A stretch of 64,000 bases of DNA from Anaerolineae bacterium (GCA_022841825.1 JALHQT010000009.1:62001-126000); one strand, 5' to 3'. Numbered from the stretch's first letter, positions 1-8,208 are shown. Made by a program: numbers and translations. The notes: generated by a model not told the origin, from the letters alone.

Positions 1-398
1 AAGACGCCGAGATCGATGATGATGACCGCGCCGCTGCCCTTGTCGTAGACGGCACTGACGTGTGGGCGGACTTCGAGCGTGCCGCGCGTCGGCGTCGGGC
101 GAAGGAGGGTGATGGCGTGTTCGCCATGCACCAGCAGCATCGGGTTGAAGTCCGGCACGCCGGGCAGCCCGCCGAGCAGCGTCGTCACCAGTCGCGAGAG
201 GGCGATGGTCGAGAAGGTCGGCAGGGCGACGAAGCCCGCGCCGCTCAGTTCATAGACAAACTTCAGCTCGTCCGGATCGAGCGGGTCGGCGGGCGCGCCG
301 ACGCCGAGCGCATAGAGCGCGACATCGTGCTCGTCATAGGCGACGCTGAACGGCGGCGGGCGGTAGCCGACGAGCTGGGCGGGGTCGAGGGTGGGCAT
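1..398 (-). CDS. MaoC-type enoyl-CoA hydratase, N-terminal part (partial)
   Basis: Reading leftward from an ATG at 398, the protein begins MPTLDPAQLVGYRPPPFSVA and continues with a YDEHDVALYALGVGA segment. That segment matches the start of the N-terminal hot-dog domain of MaoC-like 2-enoyl-CoA hydratases (the HSD17B4 hydratase-2 family). About 132 codons are visible before the window edge; the catalytic hydratase motif lies in the C-terminal domain and is outside the window. The family hydrates trans-2-enoyl-CoA in fatty acid or polyhydroxyalkanoate metabolism. The first 98 bp are repeated almost exactly at 1091-1188, so this gene has a duplicated 5' end. The family call rests on recognition of the N-terminal motif only. 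Confidence 0.75.
   Translation of the reverse strand, partial: MPTLDPAQLVGYRPPPFSVAYDEHDVALYALGVGAPADPLDPDELKFVYELSGAGFVALPTFSTIALSRLVTTLLGGLPGVPDFNPMLLVHGEHAITLLRPTPTRGTLEVRPHVSAVYDKGSGAVIIIDLGV
297..394. repeat. 98-bp direct repeat, copy 1
   Basis: This stretch and 1091-1188 are the same 98 bases in the same orientation with two differences that I can see (T/C at the GTGCTCG position and G/A at GTAGCCG). It covers codons 2-34 of the MaoC-like gene. The two copies bracket an AT-richer stretch of about 700 bp carrying an unrelated ORF. Confidence 0.85.
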
Positions 399-542
399 AA
401 GCGCTCATTCATGCTGTGCTAAAATACCTTCACCCATGATTATAACCATTGGGAAGATTGGCAGCGCAATTTTCAAAGCGTAGGAGATCATTTACCGTAG
501 ATACTGTACGCCGCTGCTGATATGCATCGGAGGGCATCGAGC

Positions 543-998
543 ATGAAGATTTTCAATTTCCTAAAGCCTGTACCATTTGAAAAGCTATTGGACGGGTACC
601 TAAAGTTTAGTGACAAAGAGCTGTTCATGAGTCTTGACTTTAGTACAGGCCCTACAGGGTCTGCAGCCTCTCAAATCAGTATTTGGTTCCGATCTATCGA
701 CCATCGCAACAAACTGTCTCAGGGAGAATATAGCACAAGTGCTACCATCGAACAGTTGCCTCTCACTGATGCAAGTAAGGCGTTCCTCTATAGTGTTCGT
801 CAGATCTTTTGCAATAATCCTGATTTCTTGACCTCAATCGAGGGTCGCAATCATGAGTTAGACATCGGATTAGCAGTTGCCGAGTTCTTAGATCAATATG
901 GATTTATGTCCTTTATCAAGTTTAAGCAGCCCCAAAATCTGGCACTTACAACAGCGACTCTTTTGCGAATAGGCATCGAAAAATTTGCAGATTGTTAG
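543..998 (+). CDS. Hypothetical protein, AT-rich orphan ORF
   Basis: A 151-residue protein starting MKIFNFLKPVPFEKLL; an in-frame ATG at 522 is possible but less natural. It has no signal peptide or transmembrane segment and no motif I recognise. Its base composition is clearly lower in GC than the flanking genes. It is the only gene inside the segment bracketed by the 98-bp direct repeats at 297-394 and 1091-1188, which suggests arrival by insertion or recombination into the 5' end of the MaoC-like gene. Function unknown. Confidence 0.5.
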   Translation: MKIFNFLKPVPFEKLLDGYLKFSDKELFMSLDFSTGPTGSAASQISIWFRSIDHRNKLSQGEYSTSATIEQLPLTDASKAFLYSVRQIFCNNPDFLTSIEGRNHELDIGLAVAEFLDQYGFMSFIKFKQPQNLALTTATLLRIGIEKFADC

Positions 999-1054
999 GA
1001 CAATTAAATCATGCCGCATCTTGGTAGCAATAGCCGACAATTCCACCCAAGACC

Positions 1055-1195
1055 TTACGACGGCGCAAACCGCCTGACGAACGGGATCACGCCGACGCCG
1101 AGCGCATAGAGCGCGACATCGCGCTCGTCATAGGCGACGCTGAACGGCGGCGGGCGGTAACCGACGAGCTGGGCGGGGTCGAGGGTGGTAGTCAT
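1055..1195 (-). pseudogene. Truncated duplicate of the MaoC-type hydratase 5' end
   Basis: From ATG 1195 the reading frame gives MTTTLDPAQLVGYRPPPFSV and continues through YALGVG, matching the gene at 1-398. It then departs from the hydratase sequence and stops after eleven unrelated codons. Only 46 codons remain, too few for a hot-dog fold, so it is a gene remnant. It starts 4 nt past the stop of the toxin gene at 1200, so it sits where the original hydratase start probably was, downstream of the toxin-antitoxin pair. Confidence 0.7.
1091..1188. repeat. 98-bp direct repeat, copy 2
   Basis: Second copy of the repeat described at 297-394, two mismatches in 98 bp. Similarity stops abruptly at 1091, where the fragment departs from hydratase sequence. 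Confidence 0.85.
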
Positions 1196-1199
1196 GAGT

Positions 1200-1598
1200 T
1201 TATTCTCCGGTTTCATCAGCGGACTCGTTCGCTTGTGCGTCCCCAAGCGCCTCATGCTCACGGATCAATTTTACAATCTCTGCCGATAGAATGTTCTCTT
1301 GTTCCGATTTGATATAAATGGTCAGCAGCACAACAGTGTTCTCAACCCGGATGTAGTAAATGACGCGAAAGCCACCACTCTTGCCGCGCTCCACATCGCT
1401 GCTTTTCAAGCGTACCTTGTAGGCTCTTATGCCTATGCCTTGGAGTGGATCGCCCGGGGTTTCTCCGCGCTCAAGCTGTGCAATTAAACCTTCCACATCG
1501 TCAGCGAGATGGCGATATTTCTTCTGGAGTTGTTTTGAATCCTTGATGAAGCGTCGAGACAGGCGAACCTCTATCGTGTCCTGATCAGCCATCGTCAT
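1200..1598 (-). CDS. RelE/ParE-superfamily toxin
   Basis: A 132-residue protein with the layout of RelE/ParE toxins: an N-terminal RLSRRFIKDSKQLQKKYR helix region, a central LQGIGIRAYKVRLKS strand, then GGFRVIYYIRVENTVVLLTI and a YIKSEQENIL segment. Family members cleave mRNA at the ribosome or poison gyrase; which applies here cannot be told. The start is ATG 1598 or ATG 1592. Either overlaps the 3' end of the antitoxin gene (stop at 1585), the usual translational coupling of type II pairs. The C-terminus has an extra acidic tail of about 15 residues. Confidence in the toxin fold is good; subfamily is uncertain. Confidence 0.75.
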   Translation of the reverse strand: MTMADQDTIEVRLSRRFIKDSKQLQKKYRHLADDVEGLIAQLERGETPGDPLQGIGIRAYKVRLKSSDVERGKSGGFRVIYYIRVENTVVLLTIYIKSEQENILSAEIVKLIREHEALGDAQANESADETGE

Positions 1599-1830
1599 CA
1601 GCGCTCTCAAGCAGCCGTCGCAGGTCGCTTGCGGGATAGGTGCGCCCTGCGCGAACATCTTCCAATGCTTCACGAACAGCGGCTACAACGTCGGTCGGCG
1701 CATCGTCGTCGAGCAGCTCGTCGATCACCGCATGAAGATACTCGTCGGGGTTAGGATAGCCCAGCTCGCGCGCTTTGGCTTCGGCGCGCTCGCGCTGTTT
1801 GTCCGTCAGTGTGAGCGACAGGTTGTACAT
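1585..1830 (-). CDS. Antitoxin partner of the RelE/ParE toxin
   Basis: An 81-residue protein, MYNLSLTLTDKQRERAEAKA at the N-terminus, with a short strand followed by helices as in ribbon-helix-helix type antitoxins. The acidic C-terminal half (residues about 40-81) would be the toxin-neutralising part. It is preceded by an AAGGAGG ribosome site a few bases before ATG 1830 and overlaps the toxin start. In such operons the antitoxin usually represses its own promoter upstream. Identification relies on size, order and overlap more than on a strong motif. Confidence 0.7.
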   Translation of the reverse strand: MYNLSLTLTDKQRERAEAKARELGYPNPDEYLHAVIDELLDDDAPTDVVAAVREALEDVRAGRTYPASDLRRLLESADDDG

Positions 1831-2049
1831 ACAATCCCTCCTTCAAATGAGTCTACACCTCGAACCGCAAACGATCCTAGATCGTCTGCAAGTCGTCGCC
1901 CGGCGGACAGCGCAGATGTGTCCTCCTGCGCTCTAGTGTAGCAGTTGGAGCTTTGACTTCCTCACAATAGAACAAAAAATCTAGAACCGTGCTATACTGG
2001 AACTCTGGCGCGAAATACTTCCCGCGTCAACTACAGAGGAGATGTGACT

Positions 2050-2436
2050 ATGGCAGAACAGTCCACCTTGAACCTGAATTCCATCATGATCGGCACCGAC
2101 CAGTTCCAGGCGCTCGCGGATTTCTACGGGCGTGTCTTCGGCAGACCTGCCGACATGACCGATCCCGGCTACGCAGGCTGGCAGGTCGGCGGCTGCTTCC
2201 TGTCCATCGGCGAGCACTCCGAAATTCATGGCAAAGCGAAGGAACCCGCGCGCGTGATGCTGAACATCGAAACGCGGGACGTGCAGGGTGAATTCGCGCG
2301 GCTGACGGGACTCGGCGTCGTCGTCGTCAAGGAGCCATACGAGATGGGCGAAGGCTACTGGATCGCCACCCTGGCAGACCCGGACGGCAACTACCTCCAA
2401 CTGATGATGCCGTGGGAACGCGAAATGGGCGGCTAG
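2050..2436 (+). CDS. VOC (glyoxalase/bleomycin-resistance) family protein
   Basis: A 128-residue single-domain protein with the VOC pattern: SIMIGTDQFQALADFYGRVF near residues 12-31 and a closing DPDGNYLQLM segment near residue 115. The VOC metal ligands (His, Glu) are not obvious: the first-strand position is Gly-Thr and the last-strand Glu is Gln. It may therefore be a binding protein or a diverged enzyme. AGAGGAG at 2036-2042 is well spaced for ATG 2050, which is why I prefer it to the GTG at 2044. Substrate unknown. Confidence 0.8.
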   Translation: MAEQSTLNLNSIMIGTDQFQALADFYGRVFGRPADMTDPGYAGWQVGGCFLSIGEHSEIHGKAKEPARVMLNIETRDVQGEFARLTGLGVVVVKEPYEMGEGYWIATLADPDGNYLQLMMPWEREMGG

Positions 2437-2534
2437 CCACAGATCCGTATGGTGTAGGGACGCTAAGTCGGACACGCCCTTGCGCGTCCTCTACGGTGCA
2501 AGTTAAGTGCAAGGAACTACTTGTGCGTCATCAC

Positions 2535-2652
2535 AACCCCTCCCCCAGCCCCTCCCCACTTCGCAGGCTTCGTGGAGATGGGAGCCAGAGGACTCGTCTT
2601 AAAGTCCCTCTCCACGTAGCTTGCGGAGTGGGGAGGGATTTAGGGAGGGGTT
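2535..2652. repeat. Family B palindromic repeat
   Basis: A 118-bp imperfect inverted repeat. The left arm begins AACCCCTCCCCCAGCCCC and the right arm ends TTTAGGGAGGGGTT; inner parts CCCCACTTCGCAGGCT and AGCTTGCGGAGTGGGG also pair. It fills most of the gap between the VOC gene and the converging lipoprotein gene. Relatives in this window are at 16320-16398, 42014-42117 and 51333-51397, with a weaker one at 28119. Confidence 0.75.
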
Positions 2653-2706
2653 AAGGACGAAGACCCCTTAACCTGCTGCCCCTTCTCCTTCTCGTCTCCC
2701 CGCCGC

Positions 2707-3996
2707 TCACCCCGTAAACCGCACACTGTCCAGGATCGCCTGCAAGTCGTCGCGCCCGCTGTCCATCGCCGCAATCGGATCGGTGTACATGTAGAAGATG
2801 TAGTTGATGTCGTTCCAGCGCAGCCCGGCGAACCACCCGCGCGTATCCGGGAGCTGCGGGCAATCGACCGCCGAAAACCCCGTGCCGACCGCCGTCATGC
2901 CGCCAATCGGATACTCGCGGCGGATGTCGGTGCCGACGTTGCAGCCCGGCTCCACAATCGCCAGCCGCAGCAGCCGCAGCCCGTCAGCATACAGGTCGGG
3001 CGCTTCGGGCGTCGTGGCGAGCGGGTTGAGCGAGACATTCGGGAAGCGCCACAAGAGCACGATGCTGCCCGTGCCGCCTTCGACTGGTCCCGTGTAGAGC
3101 GTGAACGGGATGGCGCGCACGCCCGCCACATCATCCAGCAGCAGCGTGTCATCGCCCTGCGCCCAGCCGTCCGGCAGATCGAGCGTCAGCGGCGGCGGGA
3201 ACGACTCGCCCAGCAGCGGGTCGAGTGTGAGGACGACGGGCGCCGTCGCCAATGGATCGACCGTCGAGGTCAGTGAGGGCGTGTTCGTAGCGTTGATCGC
3301 GGACTGAACCGCCGCATCGACCCGCGCAATCGCGCTGTCGATGTCGCGCATTAGTCCGTCCGGCAGGATCGACGATGGCTCATTATTGACCTGCACCGCC
3401 AGCACAAGCGCCTGCTCACCAAACTGCGCCTGGGCGACATTTCGCCCGTTGATGACAGACTCGTCCGGTCGGCTGCTCAGGAGGCAAGCGCGCCAATCCT
3501 CGGCATCCGGCAGCGCCTCATCCGCCAGTGCCGCCAGCCGCGCCGCGTCGAGCGCCGCCGCCCCTTCCGCGCCATAGACGCCGTAGATCGCGTCGAGATA
3601 CTGGAAGAAGGCGCTCTGCTCGCTGGCGCAGTAGGCGGCGCGCGCCACCCGTTCGCCTGCTGGGTTGGCAGGCGAGGTCATTGGCACAAACGTCAGCAGC
3701 GCCTCTCCATTGCGGATGCGCTGGAGCAGGCGCGGCATGGATTGGACATGGAAGAGCAGGCAGTCAGTGCAGTCGAGCGCGCTGTACAGGATGACCGAAG
3801 CAGGCGCGCTGGGGAAGCCCAACTGTGGGAAGCCGAGCGCCGTCGCCGCCTGCGGCAGATCGGCGTAGCGTTCGGGCGCGGGCGTCGGCTGCGCGAGGGT
3901 GGGCGTCAGAGTTGGCAAGGGCGTCATGGTGGGGGTCGGCGCGGCGCTGCACGCGGCAAGCAGGGCGATCCACAAAGCGAAGACGACGACGCGCAT
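2707..3996 (-). CDS. Thioredoxin-fold lipoprotein
   Basis: A 429-residue protein with a lipoprotein signal (MRVVVFALWIALLAAC, lipobox LAAC at residues 13-16) and a Thr/Pro-rich linker. A DsbA/thioredoxin-like domain follows at about residues 45-190, with ALDCTDCLLFH placing a CTDC motif at the redox-site position. The C-terminal 200 residues form a second unrecognised domain. It is expected to sit on the outer face of the membrane. ATG 3996 is chosen because it opens the signal peptide and follows GAGGTG; the longer frame from 4062 adds no plausible sequence. A redox or disulfide role is inferred from the CxxC and fold, and the substrate is unknown. Confidence 0.7.
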   Translation of the reverse strand: MRVVVFALWIALLAACSAAPTPTMTPLPTLTPTLAQPTPAPERYADLPQAATALGFPQLGFPSAPASVILYSALDCTDCLLFHVQSMPRLLQRIRNGEALLTFVPMTSPANPAGERVARAAYCASEQSAFFQYLDAIYGVYGAEGAAALDAARLAALADEALPDAEDWRACLLSSRPDESVINGRNVAQAQFGEQALVLAVQVNNEPSSILPDGLMRDIDSAIARVDAAVQSAINATNTPSLTSTVDPLATAPVVLTLDPLLGESFPPPLTLDLPDGWAQGDDTLLLDDVAGVRAIPFTLYTGPVEGGTGSIVLLWRFPNVSLNPLATTPEAPDLYADGLRLLRLAIVEPGCNVGTDIRREYPIGGMTAVGTGFSAVDCPQLPDTRGWFAGLRWNDINYIFYMYTDPIAAMDSGRDDLQAILDSVRFTG

Positions 3997-4117
3997 AGAC
4001 ACCTCTATCCCTACAAGACCAGCGACATCCACAGGCTGATGACTCTGCCAGTACTTTAACACGATCCAGCGGCAGAAGACCGCGATCCCCTAGAGAGGCG
4101 TAAGGGCGCAGCGTCCG

Positions 4118-4813
4118 TCATCCCCCGCACACGCTGACCTGGCGCAGACGGAGCAGCCGGTAGAGCGTCGGCAGGATCGGCTCGCTGCGGTAACTGGGCA
4201 CCGGGTTGGGCGAAAGCCGCAGGCTGACCGGGCTTTCCAGCAGCGAAGCGAAGCTGATCGGGCACGATTGGTAAGCGGTTGCGGTGATATTGGTGTCGCC
4301 AAAGACAAAGAAGCGGATTTCATGCAGGCGGTCGCCGGGGCTGCCGATGTAGCCTTCGCTGGCGATGCTGCGCGGCGCGCCCAACAAGCGCCAGACATCG
4401 CCCAGCGTCAAGCCGGTGGTCATTTCCATGCCGCCCACGCGCGGGATTTCGTCGTCGCGCTGGCGGTCGATGTAGCCGATCACGCCATCCGTGAAGGCGA
4501 TGTCCTGGCGGTTGATCGGCATCGGGAACGAGAAGTCTTCGGTCCACTGCCACAGATCATACGTGCCGCTGTAGGGAATGCCGGGCACATCGACATCCGC
4601 CGACAGATCGACCCAGGGATGCGCCTCCAGGATGGCTTCGGCGTCTTCGCGGGCGGTGACGCCGGGGCGGATGCCCTGCCAGCACGGCATCGGGCAGTCT
4701 TCGGCAGCGAAGAAAGCGCGCGCAGGGTTGGCATCCGGCTGCGCGGCGATGGCGACCAGGACGCCGCCGAAAAACAAGACGAGGAGCGCGAAACGGATGA
4801 AAAGACGGCTCAT
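4118..4813 (-). CDS. Small secreted protein with CPMPCWQG motif, unknown function
   Basis: A 231-residue protein with an N-terminal hydrophobic signal or anchor (residues 1-23), then an AEDCPMPCWQGIRPGVT segment near residues 35-50. I associate this cysteine-containing motif with uncharacterised extracytoplasmic proteins of Chloroflexi, from memory rather than a search. Two later cysteines (QSCP and the C-terminal VCGG) could pair with it. The start is ATG 4813, 14 nt after the stop of the decayed cytochrome gene at 4828, in the same direction. No enzymatic motif is visible. Confidence 0.6.
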   Translation of the reverse strand: MSRLFIRFALLVLFFGGVLVAIAAQPDANPARAFFAAEDCPMPCWQGIRPGVTAREDAEAILEAHPWVDLSADVDVPGIPYSGTYDLWQWTEDFSFPMPINRQDIAFTDGVIGYIDRQRDDEIPRVGGMEMTTGLTLGDVWRLLGAPRSIASEGYIGSPGDRLHEIRFFVFGDTNITATAYQSCPISFASLLESPVSLRLSPNPVPSYRSEPILPTLYRLLRLRQVSVCGG

Positions 4814-4827
4814 CGCGGGTGTCCTCA

Positions 4828-5106
4828 CTATTCCAGCGGGACGGTGTGGTGCCAGGTGTGTCCGCAGCCATCGTGTGGCGGCGCGCCGTAACGCCCAGTC
4901 GTGTCCGGTTCGCGCGGGGCGGTGGGGAACTGCGCGTAGGTAGCGCGCCCCTGCTCGATCTCCGCCGACTTGAACTCGCGCTCGAAGATCAGGATGCGCG
5001 GCTCCGGCTCGATGATCGCCATTGCCTGCGTGTGCGGAAGCTCCCCTGGCGCGCAGGCGGCGAGGAGGAGTATCAGTATCAAGGCAAGGGGGACTATGGA
5101 GGGCAC
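4828..5106 (-). pseudogene. Cytochrome c lipoprotein remnant lacking the haem motif
   Basis: From GTG 5106 (a longer start at 5175 is possible) the frame has a lipoprotein signal ending LLLAAC, then HTQAMAIIEPEPRILIFERE, nearly identical to the paralogue at 7637-8023. Where the paralogue has QYCAACHGASGEGQFP this copy reads AQFPTAP: about twelve residues containing the CxxCH haem-binding motif are missing. The tail retains GRYGAPPHDGCGHTWHH, typical of these small cytochromes, and then stops. Without CxxCH it cannot bind haem c, so I call it a decayed or neofunctionalised copy. Confidence 0.7.
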
Positions 5107-5123
5107 TGTAGAATATCTGCCTT

Positions 5124-5157
5124 GGTTCAGGGGGTGTATTTGACACCCCCCTGAACC
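5124..5157. terminator. Strong hairpin between convergent signals
   Basis: A 14-bp stem, GGTTCAGGGGGTG on the left and CACCCCCCTGAACC on the right with one bulge, and a loop of about 7 nt. It lies 11 bp beyond the stop of the SH3b gene (5168) and just before the start of the cytochrome remnant. It is well placed to end transcription of the SH3b gene. There is no clear T-run, so it could instead be a stand-alone palindromic repeat. Confidence 0.5.
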
Positions 5158-5167
5158 GACGTATTTG

Positions 5168-6649
5168 CTATCCAATCTTGGTGAAGATTATTGTGTAATT
5201 CACGTATGCCGTCCCGCTGCCGTCGGGCAGTGTGACAAACACGTTATTGTTATTGCTGTCTGTCGTGAAAATCATGTTGACGCTGGCGTTACACCCCAGG
5301 TTGATAGCATTGGCGGTTGTGCCCCAGCGGACAAATTCGGCACCCGTGCCGCTGCACACGACGACGACATTGTACTGTGCAAAGGTGGTGACGCTGTCAA
5401 AATTCGTCACGCTGGCAGTCACTCGATCACTGCGGTCACCCGCCGGATGTGAGATCACCTCGCTAAACTGAGCACCGCTATTGCGATCCAGGTCAAGGCG
5501 ATAGTCGTTATCGGGCGGTGCCGTCGGAGCAGCAGGTGGCACAGTCGCCGTTGCCGTAGGCGGCGCTCCCGCCTGCTGAGTCGCCGTTGGAGTCGCGGTC
5601 ACTGCACCGGGTGCCACCTGTACAAGCGTCGGCGTCGGGGTAGGTGCCACGGGTTGCTGACCAACGGGTGCGGCTGGCGCTTGGACAACAGCGATATTGC
5701 TGCACGGGCCATTCTGGACAACCACACTTGCCGATACCCACCCCTGGGAACCATTAAAGTTGACCGCATACCAGGCGCGGTCTGATGTTACGCCGAGCAC
5801 ATCCAGGAACTGTCCAGGGCTGAGCGAGCCAATAATGCTGAAGTTTGTCCCTGCGCCACTGCGGACGTTGACTGCACCGCCGCTGCTGACTGTGCAGCGA
5901 TCCGTCGGCGCGGGCACGGCTGGAACCGAGGTGGGTGGCTGAGCAGGGGTTGTTCCCGCGCCAAGCGAAAGCTCCACAGTGCCGAGTAGTTCGGACAAAG
6001 CAGGTGTCACGGCGATCTCATATATCTCACCGCCCGGAAGTGTCAGCGATACCTGAGGTTGACCACTGACGACAGCGGCCACCACACCCGCTGCATCCCA
6101 AATCGTGACATTGAAGAGAAAGCCGGGAGTCTGGGAAAGCACTGTAAGCTGGGCAGGTTCTGTCGAAGTCATCGAAAAGTATTTCGGGCTGGGATCTGTG
6201 GTGAAGTCTGCAACGATGGGCACACCGCTGTTTATGCCCAGCGGCGACACAGGTCCGCGCCCGTCGAGGCGCAGCAGGAAGTCGCCAGTCGCAGCATTAA
6301 CCCCCCCTATAAGAATTGAATAAAGACCACTCTCTGCGAGACGCGCATCAACACGTGCATCAAGACTGCCCAGATTGAAGGGGTCACCATCGCCACGAGC
6401 GGCTAACTGTTGTGAGGGCGACAGCAGCGTGATCGTGAGTTCTGCCGTCGGGGACAGCGCAATCGCGCGGATGCTCACAACGTCTCCAGTGTTTCCTGTG
6501 AAGGTGTAGAATGCCAGTGGGGATGCTTGAGACAGCGAACCGGTCACGGAATCTCCGTAAACCAGGTTGCCACCGACCTGGGCAGACACTGCCCCAACGC
6601 TGACGACAAGAAATACAACAGTCAGTAGGAACTTCACAAAAATCTTCAT
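5168..6649 (-). CDS. Secreted SH3b-domain protein
   Basis: A 493-residue exported protein: signal peptide at residues 1-23 (cleavage after VSAQ is plausible), then two beta-rich domains of pre-peptidase type (residues about 25-240). Next comes a bacterial SH3 domain (about 250-315) with VNVRSGAGTNFSIIGSLSPG and QGWVSASVV, then a Pro/Thr-rich linker. A C-terminal beta domain (390-493) contains two cysteines. Bacterial SH3 domains bind cell-wall peptides or metal, so a surface role is likely. GGGAGAA lies before ATG 6649 and a good promoter lies at 6683-6710. No catalytic motif is visible. Confidence 0.75.
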   Translation of the reverse strand: MKIFVKFLLTVVFLVVSVGAVSAQVGGNLVYGDSVTGSLSQASPLAFYTFTGNTGDVVSIRAIALSPTAELTITLLSPSQQLAARGDGDPFNLGSLDARVDARLAESGLYSILIGGVNAATGDFLLRLDGRGPVSPLGINSGVPIVADFTTDPSPKYFSMTSTEPAQLTVLSQTPGFLFNVTIWDAAGVVAAVVSGQPQVSLTLPGGEIYEIAVTPALSELLGTVELSLGAGTTPAQPPTSVPAVPAPTDRCTVSSGGAVNVRSGAGTNFSIIGSLSPGQFLDVLGVTSDRAWYAVNFNGSQGWVSASVVVQNGPCSNIAVVQAPAAPVGQQPVAPTPTPTLVQVAPGAVTATPTATQQAGAPPTATATVPPAAPTAPPDNDYRLDLDRNSGAQFSEVISHPAGDRSDRVTASVTNFDSVTTFAQYNVVVVCSGTGAEFVRWGTTANAINLGCNASVNMIFTTDSNNNNVFVTLPDGSGTAYVNYTIIFTKIG

Positions 6650-6682
6650 AATGCTTTTTCTCCCATGTGAGATAGTAAGAGA

Positions 6683-6710
6683 ATTATAGAGGTGAAGTGA
6701 GCTCGGTCAA
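6683..6710 (-). promoter_or_regulatory. Sigma-70-like promoter for the SH3b gene
   Basis: On the minus strand TTGACC (6705-6710) is followed after 16 nt by TATAAT (6683-6688). The start codon at 6649 is 34 nt downstream of the -10 box, with a ribosome site between. Confidence 0.6.
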
Positions 6711-6885
6711 GCTATGCGATAATTCAACGCGATCGCTACTATTTCGGCAGCGTACTTGCGCAGAGTCGTCCCCGCCATCAGAGCCCGACCTCAAGTGGTC
6801 ATCGAGGGCGCAGAGCATTTCTTGCAAGAGGAAAAGAGCGAGATATTCGCTGACCATATCCTCGCGTTTGTCTGACGAACGTGTT

Positions 6886-7686
6886 TCAACGTCGCCCACA
6901 TACTGCCCAGGCGCGGGCCATCAACTGGATAGAACCATCGGATTGTATGGGCAACTGAGCGCGGATTGTGTCCCGCAGCGCAGCACGCTGGTCTGCCTCC
7001 AGCGACATGGCATAGGCTGGTGCGGGCGCTTGTCCACCCAGGAAGGGCTGCCAGTAATCGTCAAAATCGCGGAAATGGGTGGGCACATCAATTGCGCGCG
7101 TTTCGACAGCGCGTAGCCCCGCGTCCACAAACAGCTGGCGCATAGCCTGCGGGTTGCAGATCGGAAAACGTGTACCTTCATCGAGCTGACGTGCAGCCGG
7201 GTCGAGCGCTGCGGCGGCGTCCCAAAAGTGGCGCATCATCTGCATTTCCCCAGCATAATCCCAGACATACAGTGCGATGATGCCATCCGAGCGAGTCGCT
7301 CGCGCCATTTCGCTGACCATCCGTTCCGGCTTGGGTACAAAATTGAGCACCAGCCCGGAGACGGCTGCATCAACACTACCGGCATCAACCGGGAGCGACT
7401 GGGCATCGGCGACCTCAAATGTGGCTCGTGCATCGGGGGTTCGCTGGCGGGCATGGTCAATGAAGACGGCGGATTGGTCAGCGCCGCGAACGGTTTGGGG
7501 GGCAGCCGTTGCCAAGATCGTCTGGGTGAGCGCCCCGGTTCCACAACCAACATCCAGCCAATGGCTTTCGGAGGGTACGTTGAGCCACGCCACAAATTCA
7601 CGCGCAACCAGCCGGCTCCAACGCCCAACGTATGGTTCATAGGCATCGCCGCTTGCCCACAGTTGCTTTTGCTCTGCGTCGGTCAT
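6886..7686 (-). CDS. Class I SAM-dependent methyltransferase
   Basis: A 266-residue protein with methyltransferase motif I HWLDVGCGTGALTQTIL near residues 42-58, an acidic GADQSAVFI (motif II region), and FEVADAQSLPV before the motif IV-like VSGLVLNFV. This is the UbiE/type-11 layout of soluble small-molecule methyltransferases. ATG 7686 is preferred because GGAGGGGG lies just upstream. No neighbouring pathway gene indicates the substrate. The reading frame of the broken cytochrome gene upstream runs about 50 nt into its start. Confidence 0.85.
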   Translation of the reverse strand: MTDAEQKQLWASGDAYEPYVGRWSRLVAREFVAWLNVPSESHWLDVGCGTGALTQTILATAAPQTVRGADQSAVFIDHARQRTPDARATFEVADAQSLPVDAGSVDAAVSGLVLNFVPKPERMVSEMARATRSDGIIALYVWDYAGEMQMMRHFWDAAAALDPAARQLDEGTRFPICNPQAMRQLFVDAGLRAVETRAIDVPTHFRDFDDYWQPFLGGQAPAPAYAMSLEADQRAALRDTIRAQLPIQSDGSIQLMARAWAVCGRR

Positions 7687-8023
7687 CACGTCCCCCTCCA
7701 CCGATGGTGAACAACGCCAGAAACATTATTCCATCATAGCATGACTTCCGCCGGATGCAGACGTCCGGTTCGAGCGGCGCGGCGGGGAACTGCCCCTCGC
7801 CACTCGCGCCATGACAGGCGGCGCAGTACTGCGTGTAGACGGCGCGCCCCTGCTCGATCTCCGCCGGCGTGAACTCGCGCTCGAAGATCAGGATGCGCGG
7901 CTCCGGCTCGATGATCGCCATTGCCTGCGTGTGCGGCGGCTCCTCAGGCGCGCAGGCGGCGAGGAGGAGGGAGAGTGCAATAAGAGCGACCCAACGAGAT
8001 ACTTTATGCAATTTCTCGTGCAC
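7637..8023 (-). pseudogene. Truncated cytochrome c lipoprotein gene (CxxCH retained)
   Basis: The protein starts MHEKLHKVSRWVALIALSLL with lipobox LLAAC, followed by the same HTQAMAIIEPEPRILIFERE block as the remnant at 4828-5106. It retains the haem-binding QYCAACHGASGEG. After PLEPDV (about 7762) similarity to the sister copy stops and the frame continues as unrelated residues into the methyltransferase gene, so the C-terminal half with the axial-ligand region is gone. The two copies are complementary ruins of one duplicated small c-type cytochrome. A short functional product cannot be excluded. Confidence 0.6.
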
Positions 8024-8045
8024 TTACTATCTCCTGATACAGTCG

Positions 8046-8101
8046 GGCTTGACACGTCAAGCCCCTACATTGTCCCCTGTAGGGGTTTGGCGCGCCAAAC
8101 T
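8046..8101. repeat. Family A palindrome pair
   Basis: A first stem with arms GGGCTTGAC/GTCAAGCCC is followed by CTAC, about 10 nt, then GTAGGG and a second stem with arms GTTTGGC/GCCAAAC (8084-8101). The CCTAC and GTAGG words face each other and can pair, giving a nested structure. The two stems carry different sequences. Confidence 0.75.
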
Positions 8102-8208
8102 CGTGTGACCAACCGAACCCATCTTCTCAATAGCGGTGTAGTACGACATCAAGTAGAGAGTTCCACGCTGCAACAGCATAACGCCATGCATTCGGTCGCA
8201 TTTGTGCC

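Noticed and set aside
6684-6899. A 71-codon minus-strand frame between the methyltransferase and SH3b genes
   Set aside because: It overlaps the SH3b promoter, starts with GTG inside the methyltransferase end without a ribosome site, and has no recognisable feature.
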